Assembly (NCBI RefSeq): GCF_038806765.1
Contig: NZ_CP152389.1
Span: 2,604,001 to 2,668,000 of the forward strand
Direction: 5' to 3'
Length of the DNA stretch: 64,000 nt
From: Mucilaginibacter sp. CSA2-8R
GTDB lineage: Bacteria > Bacteroidota > Bacteroidia > Sphingobacteriales > Sphingobacteriaceae
The position numbers and the translations under genes are program-made. Below the pieces are notes generated by a model, which saw only the letters and a program-made list of their open reading frames with translations, was not told the origin of the DNA and did no database searches. Below are positions 44,159 through 52,334 of the stretch, piece after piece (within the stretch, counting starts at the first letter, position 1; each line of letters opens with the position of its first letter).

Positions 44159-44623
44159 GTGAAACCGACAAATAATCATAGTTCCTTAGCCAAGCGAGAA
44201 GATGCATTGCGTGCAATTTATAACCAATATGGAGGTGCTCTTTTAGGTTATATTACAGGTATAGTCAATGACCATACTGAGGCCGAAAATCATTTTGTTG
44301 AGATATTTAAGCGAATTTCTCGTTTTGCTGATGAGCTTATTGGCCCCGAAGTAAACACTTGGCTACGACTGCAGCAACTGGCCAAAAATTTTCTGTATAA
44401 AAACACACAGCCAGCATTAAATATTGGCGCTACTAAATTTGTTGCGCCCGGGCAACCAAATAATTCATTAAATTTGCTGACGGCCGAGCAACAGTATATA
44501 TTTTGTAATATTTACTACGGAAACAGAAGCATCGAAGCACTGGCGCAGGAAATGAGTATTGCTACAGATGACATCAGGCGCAGTTTAAGGGAAGCTTTTA
44601 GTGTGATAAGAAATGGACAGTAA
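44159..44623 (+). CDS. ECF sigma factor-like protein
   Basis: This 154-residue protein has the layout of Bacteroidota ECF-type sigma factors: a region-2-like helix (LRAIYNQYGGALLGYITGIVNDH, key part LRAIYNQYG), a linker, and a region-4-like HTH at the end (LTAEQQYIFCNIYYGNRSIEALAQEMSIATDDIRRSLREAF, key part EALAQEMSIATDDIRR). It is shorter than typical and the -10-binding aromatic residues of region 2 are not obvious, so it may be a divergent sigma or sigma-like regulator. The GTG start is chosen because no ATG is available. Its end overlaps the next gene by 11 bases, a usual sigma/anti-sigma arrangement. Confidence 0.75.
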   Translation: MKPTNNHSSLAKREDALRAIYNQYGGALLGYITGIVNDHTEAENHFVEIFKRISRFADELIGPEVNTWLRLQQLAKNFLYKNTQPALNIGATKFVAPGQPNNSLNLLTAEQQYIFCNIYYGNRSIEALAQEMSIATDDIRRSLREAFSVIRNGQ

Positions 44624-45122
44624 GGTAAAGCAATTTATTGAAAGCGGGATTTTAGAATCTTACTTCACCGGTTCGGCAACAGCCGAAGAGGAGCAGGAGG
44701 TGTTTTCGATGAAACAGCAATACCCTGAAGTGCAACAAGAATTTAAGTTATTAGAGCAGGACATGCTCAAATTAGCCGATTGGATGGCTGTTCCGCCGCC
44801 GCCCGGTTTATGGAACCGTATTGAGGCCGACATTAACGAAGTTACTTTGCGGACCCCGCAGCAACCGCAACCTTACCGCGACTATTCTCAAAATCGCCAG
44901 CATTCGGCACCACAACAACCCGGCTATATAGAGGTAGATGCGCAAAACACTCATATACGGGTACATAAAGTTTGGCGATGGGTGTTTGCAGCAGTATTTA
45001 TTTTAGGTAAAATATTTTTAGCAACTGCCATCTACTTTTACCTGGAAAACCGCCAGGCACAAGAAGACATCCAAGAGCTTAAACAACAGCTGCATCAAAT
45101 ACAACAAGTGAAGCCCCGTTAA
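44613..45122 (+). CDS. Anti-sigma factor-like single-span membrane protein
   Basis: This 169-residue protein starts with an anti-sigma-type domain (about 1-65; ESGILESYFTGSATAEEEQEV has the typical L..Y..G.....E...V helix pair). A Pro/Gln-rich linker follows (about 68-115), then one membrane helix (about 125-146) and a periplasmic coiled-coil tail. It begins inside the last 11 bases of the ECF-like gene. It probably holds that factor at the membrane; the tail is too short for a carbohydrate sensor. There are no SusCD genes nearby. Confidence 0.75.
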   Translation: MDSKVKQFIESGILESYFTGSATAEEEQEVFSMKQQYPEVQQEFKLLEQDMLKLADWMAVPPPPGLWNRIEADINEVTLRTPQQPQPYRDYSQNRQHSAPQQPGYIEVDAQNTHIRVHKVWRWVFAAVFILGKIFLATAIYFYLENRQAQEDIQELKQQLHQIQQVKPR

Positions 45123-45124
45123 AA

Positions 45125-45162
45125 AAGCCGCAACCTCATGTTTATTTATAAGGTCACGGCTT
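45125..45162 (-). terminator. Terminator of the AIM24-family gene (possibly bidirectional)
   Basis: A 6-bp AAGCCG/CGGCTT outer stem (45125-45130 with 45157-45162) contains an inner ACCT/AGGT stem, and the minus strand continues into a T-run. Confidence 0.65.
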
Positions 45163-45181
45163 ATGGTACAATAGTTACTTG

Positions 45182-45976
45182 TTAATACCCGTCGCCATCA
45201 AGCAGATTCCCCAGGCCGCCTAAAATGCTTCCTTCTTCTTTGCGGCCACCCGGCGATGCGTAACTCAGTATGCGGCTGGCCAGGCGACTAACCGGTAAGG
45301 TTTGGATCCATACTTTACCCGGACCGCGCAAAGTGGCAAAAAATACACCTTCGCCGCCAAATATCTTGTTGCGTACACCGCCAATGTACTGAATGTCAAA
45401 ATCAATCCCTGTAGTATATCCTACCAACGATCCGGTATCAATCTTAATTAATTCCCCGGCTTTAAGTTCGCGTTCAAACACGTGTCCACCGGCATGCATA
45501 AAGGCCATCCCATCACCCTGTAAACGTTCCATAATAAAGCCTTCGCCGCCAAATAAGCCAGTTCCTAATCTGCGCTGAAATTCAATATTTATAGCCACAC
45601 CTTTAGCAGCGCACAAAAAAGCGTCTTTTTGACAAATTACCGCGCCACCCAGTTGCATCAAATTAAGCGGAATGATTTTGCCTGGGTATGGAGATGCAAA
45701 GCTCACTCTTTTTTTGCCGTTGCCGATGTTAGTAAACGCTGTCATGAACAGGCTTTCGCCTACTAGTAAACGCTTCCCGGCGCTAAACAATTTGCCCATA
45801 ATTCCGCCTCCTTGCTGTTGACTGCCATCGCCAAAAATGGTTTGCATTTGTATGCCATCGTCCATCATCATAAAAGCACCCGACTCGGCAATAGCCGTTT
45901 CGTTAGGGTCGAGTTCAACCTCAACGTATTGCATTTCTTCGCCAAATATGCGGTAATCAATTTCGTGGTTTTGCAT
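45182..45976 (-). CDS. TIGR00266/AIM24 family protein
   Basis: This 264-residue protein matches TIGR00266 (AIM24): YVEVELDPNETAIAESGAFMMMDDGI, key part VELDPNETAIAESGAF, then a KRLLVGESLFMTAFTN block, PGKIIPLNL and an FGGEGVFFATLRGPGKVWIQTLP stretch, key part GPGKVWIQTLP. The Gly-rich tail ends GGLGNLLDGDGY. The fold is a beta-helix-like trimer. The mitochondrial relative AIM24 affects membrane organisation; the bacterial role is unknown. Confidence 0.9.
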   Translation of the reverse strand: MQNHEIDYRIFGEEMQYVEVELDPNETAIAESGAFMMMDDGIQMQTIFGDGSQQQGGGIMGKLFSAGKRLLVGESLFMTAFTNIGNGKKRVSFASPYPGKIIPLNLMQLGGAVICQKDAFLCAAKGVAINIEFQRRLGTGLFGGEGFIMERLQGDGMAFMHAGGHVFERELKAGELIKIDTGSLVGYTTGIDFDIQYIGGVRNKIFGGEGVFFATLRGPGKVWIQTLPVSRLASRILSYASPGGRKEEGSILGGLGNLLDGDGY

Positions 45977-46280
45977 GATGTTATTTGTTTAAAGCTTTTT
46001 AATTTAGATACACGAGGGTACTTAAAAATTACAACCGGCGCAAAATATTTTATTTATCGCATGAATAATTAGCGCAAAGCAGCCAATCCCGGCTAAGTTG
46101 AATCAGATTTACAAAAAACTCTAAGTTTATATCTCGATGTTCTTAATCCATCAAAGGATTTAGCAACCATTGGTTAATTGTTAATAACGTTAGCTTGAGT
46201 GTGTAAATCTTTGCTTAAACTTTTAGCAAAATTACTTATACCTTTAAACCGGTTTAATACGCATAGCTAAAAGCATAGGT
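45977..46280. other. Divergent promoter region without a gene
   Basis: The 304 bases between AIM24 and the DUF2130 gene are AT-rich. I see no open frame, palindrome longer than 8 bp, or exact TAnnTTTG box; a GTAAATCTTTG at about 46204 is the nearest candidate. Confidence 0.4.
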
Positions 46281-47531
46281 ATGGCAACAGAAGTGAAGTG
46301 TCCGAGTTGTAATCATGGTTTCCCGATTGAGGAAGTGATGACTGAAGAGTATAAGAAACAACTTCGTATTAAAATGCAGCAGTATACGCAGCAAAAAGAA
46401 GATGAGTTTAAAAAGAAGGAGGAAGAATTTGCCGCTAAACAACGCCAGCAGCAGCAGCAGTTTGAGCTCCGCCTGAGCGAAGAAAAACGCCAGATGCAGG
46501 AGGCAATGGAGCAATCACTTAGAAAATCTATCCAGGCTGACGTTGAAAATCAAATGCGCATGCTCGAAAATTCGGTAAAAGACTCGGAAAATAAATTGCG
46601 TAGCGCCCGGCAAAAAGAGTTAGAGTTTTTGCAGAAAGAGCGTACGCTCAAAAGCCGCGAAGAGGAACTTGAACTAACGCTGGAGCGCCGCATACAAGAA
46701 CAGCGGAACCAACTGTCTGAGCACATCCGTAAGCAGGAGGCCGAGCGCTTTGCCATGCGCGACACCGAATATCAGTTTAAAGTTAAAGAACTTGAAAAGC
46801 AATTGGACGACCAGAAGAAACTGGCCGACGAGATGAAGCGGAAAGCAGAACAGGGCTCGATGCAGTTACAGGGCGAAGTACAGGAGCTGATTCTGGAAGA
46901 ATTGCTGCGCGGCTATTTCCCGTTTGATATGGTTAATGAGGTTGGTAAAGGCATACGCGGAGCAGACTGCGTGCAAACCGTGCGTAACCAATTTGGGCAG
47001 GAGTGCGGCAAAATTATCTATGAATGCAAACGAACCAAAGAATTTGGCGGCGACTGGATTGAAAAGCTAAAAAAAGACATGCGCCACATTGGTGCAGATA
47101 TTGCCGTAATTGTTACCCAATGCTACCCCCGCGACATGGATTGTTTTGGCGAGCGCGACGGTGTCTGGATTTGCTCGTTTGCTGAGGTTAAAGCGGTATC
47201 ATTCATCTTGCGTGATTGCGTAATTAAAACGTCGGCCATTATAAGAGCACAGGAGGGCAAAGGCGACAAAATGCACTTGTTGTATGATTACCTAACCAGC
47301 GGTGAATTTAACGAGCAGTGGAAAGCACTACGTGAGGGCTTTGCCAGCATGCGCATGTCTATACACAAAGAGCGTGAGGCGATGGAAAAACTTTGGAAAA
47401 TACGCGAAAAGCAATTGGAAAAGGTTCTGTTGAGCGCAGTGCACATTCAGGGATCAATTGAGGGTATTGCAGGAAGCGAAAACATCCAGTTAAGCCTGGC
47501 TGACGATGACGACCTCATGATGTTAGGTTAA
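46281..47531 (+). CDS. DUF2130 protein: zinc motif, coiled coil and nuclease-like core
   Basis: This 416-residue protein opens with a CPSCNHGFP motif that may be a zinc ribbon half-site. Residues about 25-200 are a long charged coiled coil. Residues about 205-380 are the DUF2130 core: GADCVQTVRNQFGQECGKIIYECKRTKEFGGDWI, in which an Asp, then YECKR, give the D...E-x-K pattern of PD-(D/E)XK nucleases. The arrangement recalls RmuC-type proteins that limit DNA rearrangements, but activity is unproven. It is a single gene between divergent and downstream units. Confidence 0.87.
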   Translation: MATEVKCPSCNHGFPIEEVMTEEYKKQLRIKMQQYTQQKEDEFKKKEEEFAAKQRQQQQQFELRLSEEKRQMQEAMEQSLRKSIQADVENQMRMLENSVKDSENKLRSARQKELEFLQKERTLKSREEELELTLERRIQEQRNQLSEHIRKQEAERFAMRDTEYQFKVKELEKQLDDQKKLADEMKRKAEQGSMQLQGEVQELILEELLRGYFPFDMVNEVGKGIRGADCVQTVRNQFGQECGKIIYECKRTKEFGGDWIEKLKKDMRHIGADIAVIVTQCYPRDMDCFGERDGVWICSFAEVKAVSFILRDCVIKTSAIIRAQEGKGDKMHLLYDYLTSGEFNEQWKALREGFASMRMSIHKEREAMEKLWKIREKQLEKVLLSAVHIQGSIEGIAGSENIQLSLADDDDLMMLG

Positions 47532-47568
47532 AGTAAGCCTACTATTTAAAATACCACAAACAATGCAA

Positions 47569-47603
47569 GCAGTTGGGTTGTCGATTTAAGGCAACCGAAC
47601 TGC
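47569..47603. repeat. 12-bp inverted repeat between DUF2130 and DUF481 genes
   Basis: Arms 47569-47580 and 47592-47603 pair at 11 of 12 positions around an 11-base loop. There is no T-run, and the start codon at 47610 lies 6 bases beyond, so it may influence initiation of the DUF481 gene. Confidence 0.6.
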
Positions 47604-47609
47604 ACACTG

Positions 47610-48341
47610 ATGTTTAAGTATCTATCTTTTTTAAGTGTATTGCTCTCCGGCTTTTCCGCAAAGGCTCAGTTTAGCGATACCACCAACTACCACGTAATTT
47701 ACAATTCGACAGGTTCTGTCAACCGGGCACGCGATGGTAATTCTTATTTGCTGAATAACAGTTTACGCTTTGAAATCAAAAAAAGAGCTATTGCTCTTAA
47801 CGCCAGTAACAGCTGGGTTTACGGAAGATCAAATAATGCGCTAATTAACAACGACTACTCATCATCGGTCGACTTTAATTTATACAAAGCTATTCCGCAT
47901 GCATACTATTGGGGGCTTGCTAATTACAACACAAGCTACTCGCTAAAAATTAATAGCCAGTTACTGGCCGGCGGGGGTATTGCTTACAGCTTTCTTGACA
48001 AGCCAAATACTTACCTTAATGTTAGTGATGGCATATTATATGATCTGAGCGACATCAATACCAGCGAAACTGCCCGCGAGCTTTACCATACGTACCGCAA
48101 CTCTTTGAGGCTGCAGTTTCACTTTTTGATCAACAACCTGATTACTATTGACAGCGGAAATTTTTTGCAAAATTCGTTAACCCGAAAAAACGATTATATC
48201 ATTCGCTCTACTTTTGGTTTAGGCTTCAAATTAAACAACTGGCTTAACTTAAACAGTAGCCTGTCTTACAACAAAATATCCCGCACTCAAAGTGAAAATC
48301 TTTTATTGACTTACGGCCTAAGGCTTGAAAAATATTTTTAA
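47610..48341 (+). CDS. DUF481 (YdiY-like) outer-membrane-type protein
   Basis: This 243-residue protein has a signal peptide (cleavage near AKAQ). The rest is a regular series of amphipathic strands (SYLLNNSLRFEIKKRAIALN..., LLAGGGIAYSFLDKP, KNDYIIRSTFGLGFKLN) ending in a terminal Phe, the pattern of the DUF481 beta-barrel family. It probably sits in the outer membrane. Function is unknown. A short hairpin lies just before its start. Confidence 0.82.
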   Translation: MFKYLSFLSVLLSGFSAKAQFSDTTNYHVIYNSTGSVNRARDGNSYLLNNSLRFEIKKRAIALNASNSWVYGRSNNALINNDYSSSVDFNLYKAIPHAYYWGLANYNTSYSLKINSQLLAGGGIAYSFLDKPNTYLNVSDGILYDLSDINTSETARELYHTYRNSLRLQFHFLINNLITIDSGNFLQNSLTRKNDYIIRSTFGLGFKLNNWLNLNSSLSYNKISRTQSENLLLTYGLRLEKYF

Positions 48342-48443
48342 GAATTTAAACGAATCTGGCCATAACTTAAAGTAATAACATATACAGTAACTATCACAAA
48401 AATCTTATATACAGTAATTTACATGCTTCATATAATTAATTTG

Positions 48444-48935
48444 TTATGATAATTCTGTAAGCAGGTTTGTAATATCTAACTGGCGTGTAAACATAGTTAG
48501 ATGGCCGTTTTCGTCTGTTGGCCAAATTTCTTTAGGACGGTCCCAATATAGTTCCACCCCATTTTTATCCGGATCATTGAGGTAAATAGCTTCTGAAACT
48601 CCATGGTCTGATGCGCCTGTAATATCTGGATATTGAGTGTCCAGTAATCTTTTCAGGATGGCTGCTAAGTCTTTCCGGTCAGGATATAAGATGGCCGTAT
48701 GATATAAGCCTGGCGCGCTTTCGGGAGCAGGGCCGGAGCCTAAGCTATGCCACGTGTTTAACCCAATGTGATGATGATAACCGCCCGCTGATATAAAAGC
48801 AGCCTGCGACCCATATTTCATCATTAACTCAAAACCTAATAGGCCGCAATAAAAATCTAAAGACCGTTGCAGGTTGCTTACCTTCAGATGCACATGCCCT
48901 ATGCGGGTTTGCGCGGGTATTTTATAGTCATTCAT
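48444..48935 (-). CDS. VOC/glyoxalase-superfamily protein (CatE-like)
   Basis: This 163-residue protein has the two beta-alpha-beta-beta-beta modules of the vicinal oxygen chelate superfamily. Probable metal ligands are His in GHVHLKVSNL, a His in GLYHTAILY and Glu in NGVELYWDRP. The HHHIGLNTW segment and the final DRP motif resemble CatE-type extradiol dioxygenases. Its substrate cannot be determined here. It diverges from yihA. Confidence 0.88.
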   Translation of the reverse strand: MNDYKIPAQTRIGHVHLKVSNLQRSLDFYCGLLGFELMMKYGSQAAFISAGGYHHHIGLNTWHSLGSGPAPESAPGLYHTAILYPDRKDLAAILKRLLDTQYPDITGASDHGVSEAIYLNDPDKNGVELYWDRPKEIWPTDENGHLTMFTRQLDITNLLTELS

Positions 48936-48979
48936 AATTCATTATATGTTTAAACATTAAAAGTATAATTTGCAAAGGT

Positions 48980-48987
48980 TACCTTTG
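48980..48987 (+). promoter_or_regulatory. -7 box directly before yihA
   Basis: TACCTTTG fits TAnnTTTG and ends 4 bases before the ATG at 48992, so transcription would begin at or next to the start codon (leaderless mRNA). Confidence 0.45.
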
Positions 48988-48991
48988 TATC

Positions 48992-49597
48992 ATGATTGTC
49001 AAATCTGCCGAATTTATTTGCAGTAATACGCAAGTTTCTAAACTTCCGCCACCCACGCGGCCAGAGTATGCCTTTATTGGCCGCTCAAATGTGGGTAAGT
49101 CCTCACTTATAAACATGCTTACCTCTAAAAAAGGTTTAGCTAAAACATCGCAAACACCTGGAAAGACACAACTTATTAATCATTTTTTAATTAACGACGA
49201 TTGGTATTTGGTTGACTTACCCGGTTACGGCTATGCCCGAATTTCTAAAACCAAGAAAGAAGATTGGGACAAATTTATCCGCACTTATTTAGATAAGCGG
49301 GAAAGCTTGCAGTGTGTATTGGTTTTAATAGACAGCAGGCTTGAACCTCAAAAAATTGACCTTGCTTTTTGCAATTGGCTTGGCGAAAAGGGTTTGCCCT
49401 TTGTGCTGATATTTACCAAGGCAGATAAACAGTCAAGTATTAAAACAGATCAAAACGTAGCCAAGTTTCAAAAGGAGATGACAGCAACTTTTGAGGAAGT
49501 GCCGCAATGCTTCATCACGTCTGCAGAGAATAAACTGGGCAGGGATGAGGTACTGAACTTTATTGATAGTGTGAACAAAAACTTCGCAGAGATTTAA
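48992..49597 (+). CDS. yihA: Ribosome biogenesis GTP-binding protein YihA/YsxC
   Basis: This 201-residue GTPase helps assemble the 50S ribosomal subunit. The G1 loop is GRSNVGKSS, G2 Thr is in KTSQTPGKTQ, G3 is VDLPGYGYA and G4 is TKAD. The opening KSAEFICSNTQVSKLPPPTRPEYAF (key part KSAEF) is typical. The GTPase is essential in many bacteria. A UbiA-type gene starts 16 bases after its stop, so the two are probably co-transcribed. Confidence 0.95.
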   Translation: MIVKSAEFICSNTQVSKLPPPTRPEYAFIGRSNVGKSSLINMLTSKKGLAKTSQTPGKTQLINHFLINDDWYLVDLPGYGYARISKTKKEDWDKFIRTYLDKRESLQCVLVLIDSRLEPQKIDLAFCNWLGEKGLPFVLIFTKADKQSSIKTDQNVAKFQKEMTATFEEVPQCFITSAENKLGRDEVLNFIDSVNKNFAEI

Positions 49598-49613
49598 ACG
49601 TCTTTTAACCGAA

Positions 49614-50468
49614 ATGAAGAAATACTTTTCGTTAGTTACCTTTTCGCATACCATTTTTGCTATGCCATTTGCCTTTATTGGCTTTTTTTTGGCAGTAACT
49701 ACTACCCAATACACCTTTCAGTGGCCTAAACTTGTGCTGATGCTGTTATGCATGATTTTTGCGCGCAACTCGGCTATGGCTTTTAACCGTTACCTCGATC
49801 GGGAAATTGATGCGAAAAACCCACGCACCAAAGTTCGCGATATACCGGCCGGGCGTATTACCCCAGCCGCCGCACTAACTTTCACTTTGCTTAATTGCTT
49901 ATTGTTTGTAATTACTACCTGGTTCATCAACGTGCTGTGCTTTTACCTGTCGCCAATTGCTTTACTGGTGGTATTAGGTTACAGCGCCACTAAACGCTTT
50001 ACTGCACTTTGCCATTTAGTTTTGGGTCTGGGTTTATCTTTAGCACCCATTGGAGCATACTTAGTGGTAACGGGACAGTTTGCATTGTTGCCTATCTTCT
50101 TTTCTTTAGCTGTAGTATGTTGGGTGAGTGGCTTTGATATCATTTACGCACTGCAGGATGAAGACTTTGACCGCAATGAAAACCTGCACTCCATACCGAG
50201 CAAGTTAGGAACGGTACGCGCACTTAACCTGTCAATTTTCCTGCATGTGCTGTCAGCCATATTTGTGATTTTGCCGGCCTTTTTTACTAATGTGGGCATA
50301 CCTTATTATATGGGTGTAATAGTGTATTGCAGCATGTTGGTTTACCAGCACCGTTTAGTCAAGCCTAACGATTTGAGTCGGGTTAATTTTGCTTTTATGA
50401 CTACCAATGGCATAGCCAGCGTAGTTTTTGCTCTTTTCTTTTTGATAGATCGTTTCATCCATCACTAA
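49614..50468 (+). CDS. UbiA-family prenyltransferase
   Basis: This 284-residue protein has about eight membrane helices and the two Asp-rich motifs of UbiA enzymes: NRYLDREIDAKNPRT and LQDEDFDRNENLHS. The IPAGRI and SIPSKLG blocks are also typical. It most resembles the putative 4-hydroxybenzoate prenyltransferase group (TIGR01475) that includes menaquinone futalosine-pathway enzymes (MqnP); since these bacteria use menaquinone, that role is plausible, but the substrate is inference. Confidence 0.9.
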   Translation: MKKYFSLVTFSHTIFAMPFAFIGFFLAVTTTQYTFQWPKLVLMLLCMIFARNSAMAFNRYLDREIDAKNPRTKVRDIPAGRITPAAALTFTLLNCLLFVITTWFINVLCFYLSPIALLVVLGYSATKRFTALCHLVLGLGLSLAPIGAYLVVTGQFALLPIFFSLAVVCWVSGFDIIYALQDEDFDRNENLHSIPSKLGTVRALNLSIFLHVLSAIFVILPAFFTNVGIPYYMGVIVYCSMLVYQHRLVKPNDLSRVNFAFMTTNGIASVVFALFFLIDRFIHH

Positions 50469-50498
50469 AATAACACCGAAATCGTTAACGTCGGTAAC

Positions 50499-50506
50499 TA
50501 AATTTG
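50499..50506 (+). promoter_or_regulatory. -7 box upstream of pepF
   Basis: TAAATTTG fits TAnnTTTG and lies 32 bases before the ATG. No clear -33 box is visible. Confidence 0.4.
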
Positions 50507-50537
50507 TTTTTACATCTATTCTTAACAACTATATACT

Positions 50538-52238
50538 ATGATTTCTGCCAAAGAAAGAAAATACATTCCTGCCCAGCTACAAACCAACTGGGAGAACCTC
50601 GAACCTCTGTTTAAAGAATTAAGCGAAAGGCCGATAAACTCGGTAACCGATTTAGAACAATGGTTGCAAGACCGAAGTGAATTGGAAGCTGCTCTTGAAG
50701 AAGATTTTGCATGGCGTTATATCCGTATGACCTGCGACACAACCAATGAAGAATTACTTCAGAAGTTTCAGTATTTCGCTACCGAAATCGAACCCAATAT
50801 TGCGCCATACAATAACGAGTTAAATAAAAAACTGATTGATAACGAGTATCTTGACCAGCTGGATCAGGACAAATACTTTGTATACCTCAGGAGTATCCGT
50901 AAATCACTCGAGCTATTCCGCGAAGAGAACATTCCTATACAAACGCAAATACAGGTTGAACAGCAAAAGTACCAGTCAATCACTGGTGCGATGTCTGTAC
51001 AAATAGGCGACAAGGAGTTTACTTTAGAGCAAGCTGCCGCCTTGTTAAAAGATACTGACCGGGCAAAACGCCAGGAGGCGTGGGAAAAAATTACCGCCCG
51101 TCGTTTGCAAGACAAACAGCCGTTAAACGAATTGTTTGATTTGCTATTAGTATTACGTCATAAAGTGGCGCTGAATGCCGGCTTTGAAAACTTCAGGGAC
51201 TATATGTTTCAGGCACTGGGCCGGTTTGATTACACCCCGCAAGACTGTTATAATTTTCATGAAGCTATAGAAACTGAGGTAGTACCCGTATTGCGCGAGC
51301 AAGCTCAGAGACGACGCGAAGCTTTGCATCAGGAAACTTTAAAACCCTGGGACATGGACGTAGACATCACCGGAAAGCCCGCATTGAAACCTTTTCAAAA
51401 CGGTGCCGATCTGGTTGATAAATCCATTGAGTGTTTTAATCGCATAAACCCCTACCTGGGCGAGCGCCTAGAAATTATGAAAGCTAATGGCTTGTTTGAT
51501 GTGGAAAGCCGTAAAGGCAAAGCACCCGGTGGTTATAATTACCCATTAGCCGAAACCGGTGCACCATTCATTTTCATGAATTCGGCCAATACATTTCGGG
51601 ATTTGACAACCATGGTACATGAAGGCGGCCACGCTGTCCATACTTTCCTGACTGCTGATTTAGAATTAAACGATTTTAAGCATTGTCCAAGCGAGGTAGC
51701 CGAGTTAGCTTCAATGTCGATGGAGCTGATCTCGATGGATAACTGGGATGTGTATTTTAACAATGAAGAAGAATTAAAACGCGCCAAACGCGACCAACTG
51801 ATTGATGTTTTGAAAACACTTCCCTGGGTAGCTGTGGTTGACCAGTTTCAGCATTGGTTATATACCAACCCCGATCATACCGATGTGCAGCGTACCGAAG
51901 CCTGGGTTCAAATTTATGAGCGTTTTGGTGCTGGCTTTATAGACTGGAGCGAACACCAGGACGCGGAAGCCAACCTTTGGCAAAAACAGCTACATATTTT
52001 TGAGGTTCCGTTTTATTACATTGAGTATGGTATGGCTCAATTAGGAGCTATTGCCGTGTGGAAAAATTACAAAGAGAATCCCGAAAAAGGTTTGCAGCAG
52101 TATTTAGATGCCTTAAAATTAGGTTACACCAAAACCATCAAAGAAATTTACGAAACTGCGGGCATACAGTTTGATTTTAGTGCAGCCTATGTAAAAGAAC
52201 TGGCAGCTTTTGTGAAAAGCGAACTTGAAAAAATATAA
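50538..52238 (+). CDS. pepF: M3-family oligoendopeptidase
   Basis: This 566-residue cytoplasmic metallopeptidase has the zinc motif HEGGH at His361, Glu362 and His365, with the third ligand Glu in CPSEVAELASMSMEL. The preceding ANTFRDLTTMV segment is typical of PepF. It degrades oligopeptides. No signal peptide is present. A 16-bp hairpin lies 50 bases after the stop and probably terminates it. Confidence 0.93.
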   Translation: MISAKERKYIPAQLQTNWENLEPLFKELSERPINSVTDLEQWLQDRSELEAALEEDFAWRYIRMTCDTTNEELLQKFQYFATEIEPNIAPYNNELNKKLIDNEYLDQLDQDKYFVYLRSIRKSLELFREENIPIQTQIQVEQQKYQSITGAMSVQIGDKEFTLEQAAALLKDTDRAKRQEAWEKITARRLQDKQPLNELFDLLLVLRHKVALNAGFENFRDYMFQALGRFDYTPQDCYNFHEAIETEVVPVLREQAQRRREALHQETLKPWDMDVDITGKPALKPFQNGADLVDKSIECFNRINPYLGERLEIMKANGLFDVESRKGKAPGGYNYPLAETGAPFIFMNSANTFRDLTTMVHEGGHAVHTFLTADLELNDFKHCPSEVAELASMSMELISMDNWDVYFNNEEELKRAKRDQLIDVLKTLPWVAVVDQFQHWLYTNPDHTDVQRTEAWVQIYERFGAGFIDWSEHQDAEANLWQKQLHIFEVPFYYIEYGMAQLGAIAVWKNYKENPEKGLQQYLDALKLGYTKTIKEIYETAGIQFDFSAAYVKELAAFVKSELEKI

Positions 52239-52288
52239 TATACGCTATCTGAGTACTATCTATGCAATCATCTAAGATTGCTATGCTT

Positions 52289-52329
52289 AAAGCAAGAACA
52301 CTTTTTTATATTTAAAGTGTTCTTGCTTT
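52289..52329 (+). terminator. 16-bp perfect hairpin ending 5 bases before a start codon
   Basis: Arms 52289-52304 and 52314-52329 are perfect complements around a 9-base loop, followed by only four T residues. It probably terminates pepF, but it ends just before the ATG at 52335 of the nuclease lipoprotein and would cover its initiation region if transcription reads through. Confidence 0.8.
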
Positions 52330-52334
52330 TGATC

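Noticed and set aside
46281..47531. DUF2130 gene as part of a restriction or defence system
   Set aside because: No methyltransferase, specificity or helicase gene is nearby.
47569..47603. Hairpin before the DUF481 gene as a terminator
   Set aside because: No T-run follows it, so a terminator role is unlikely; kept only as an inverted repeat.
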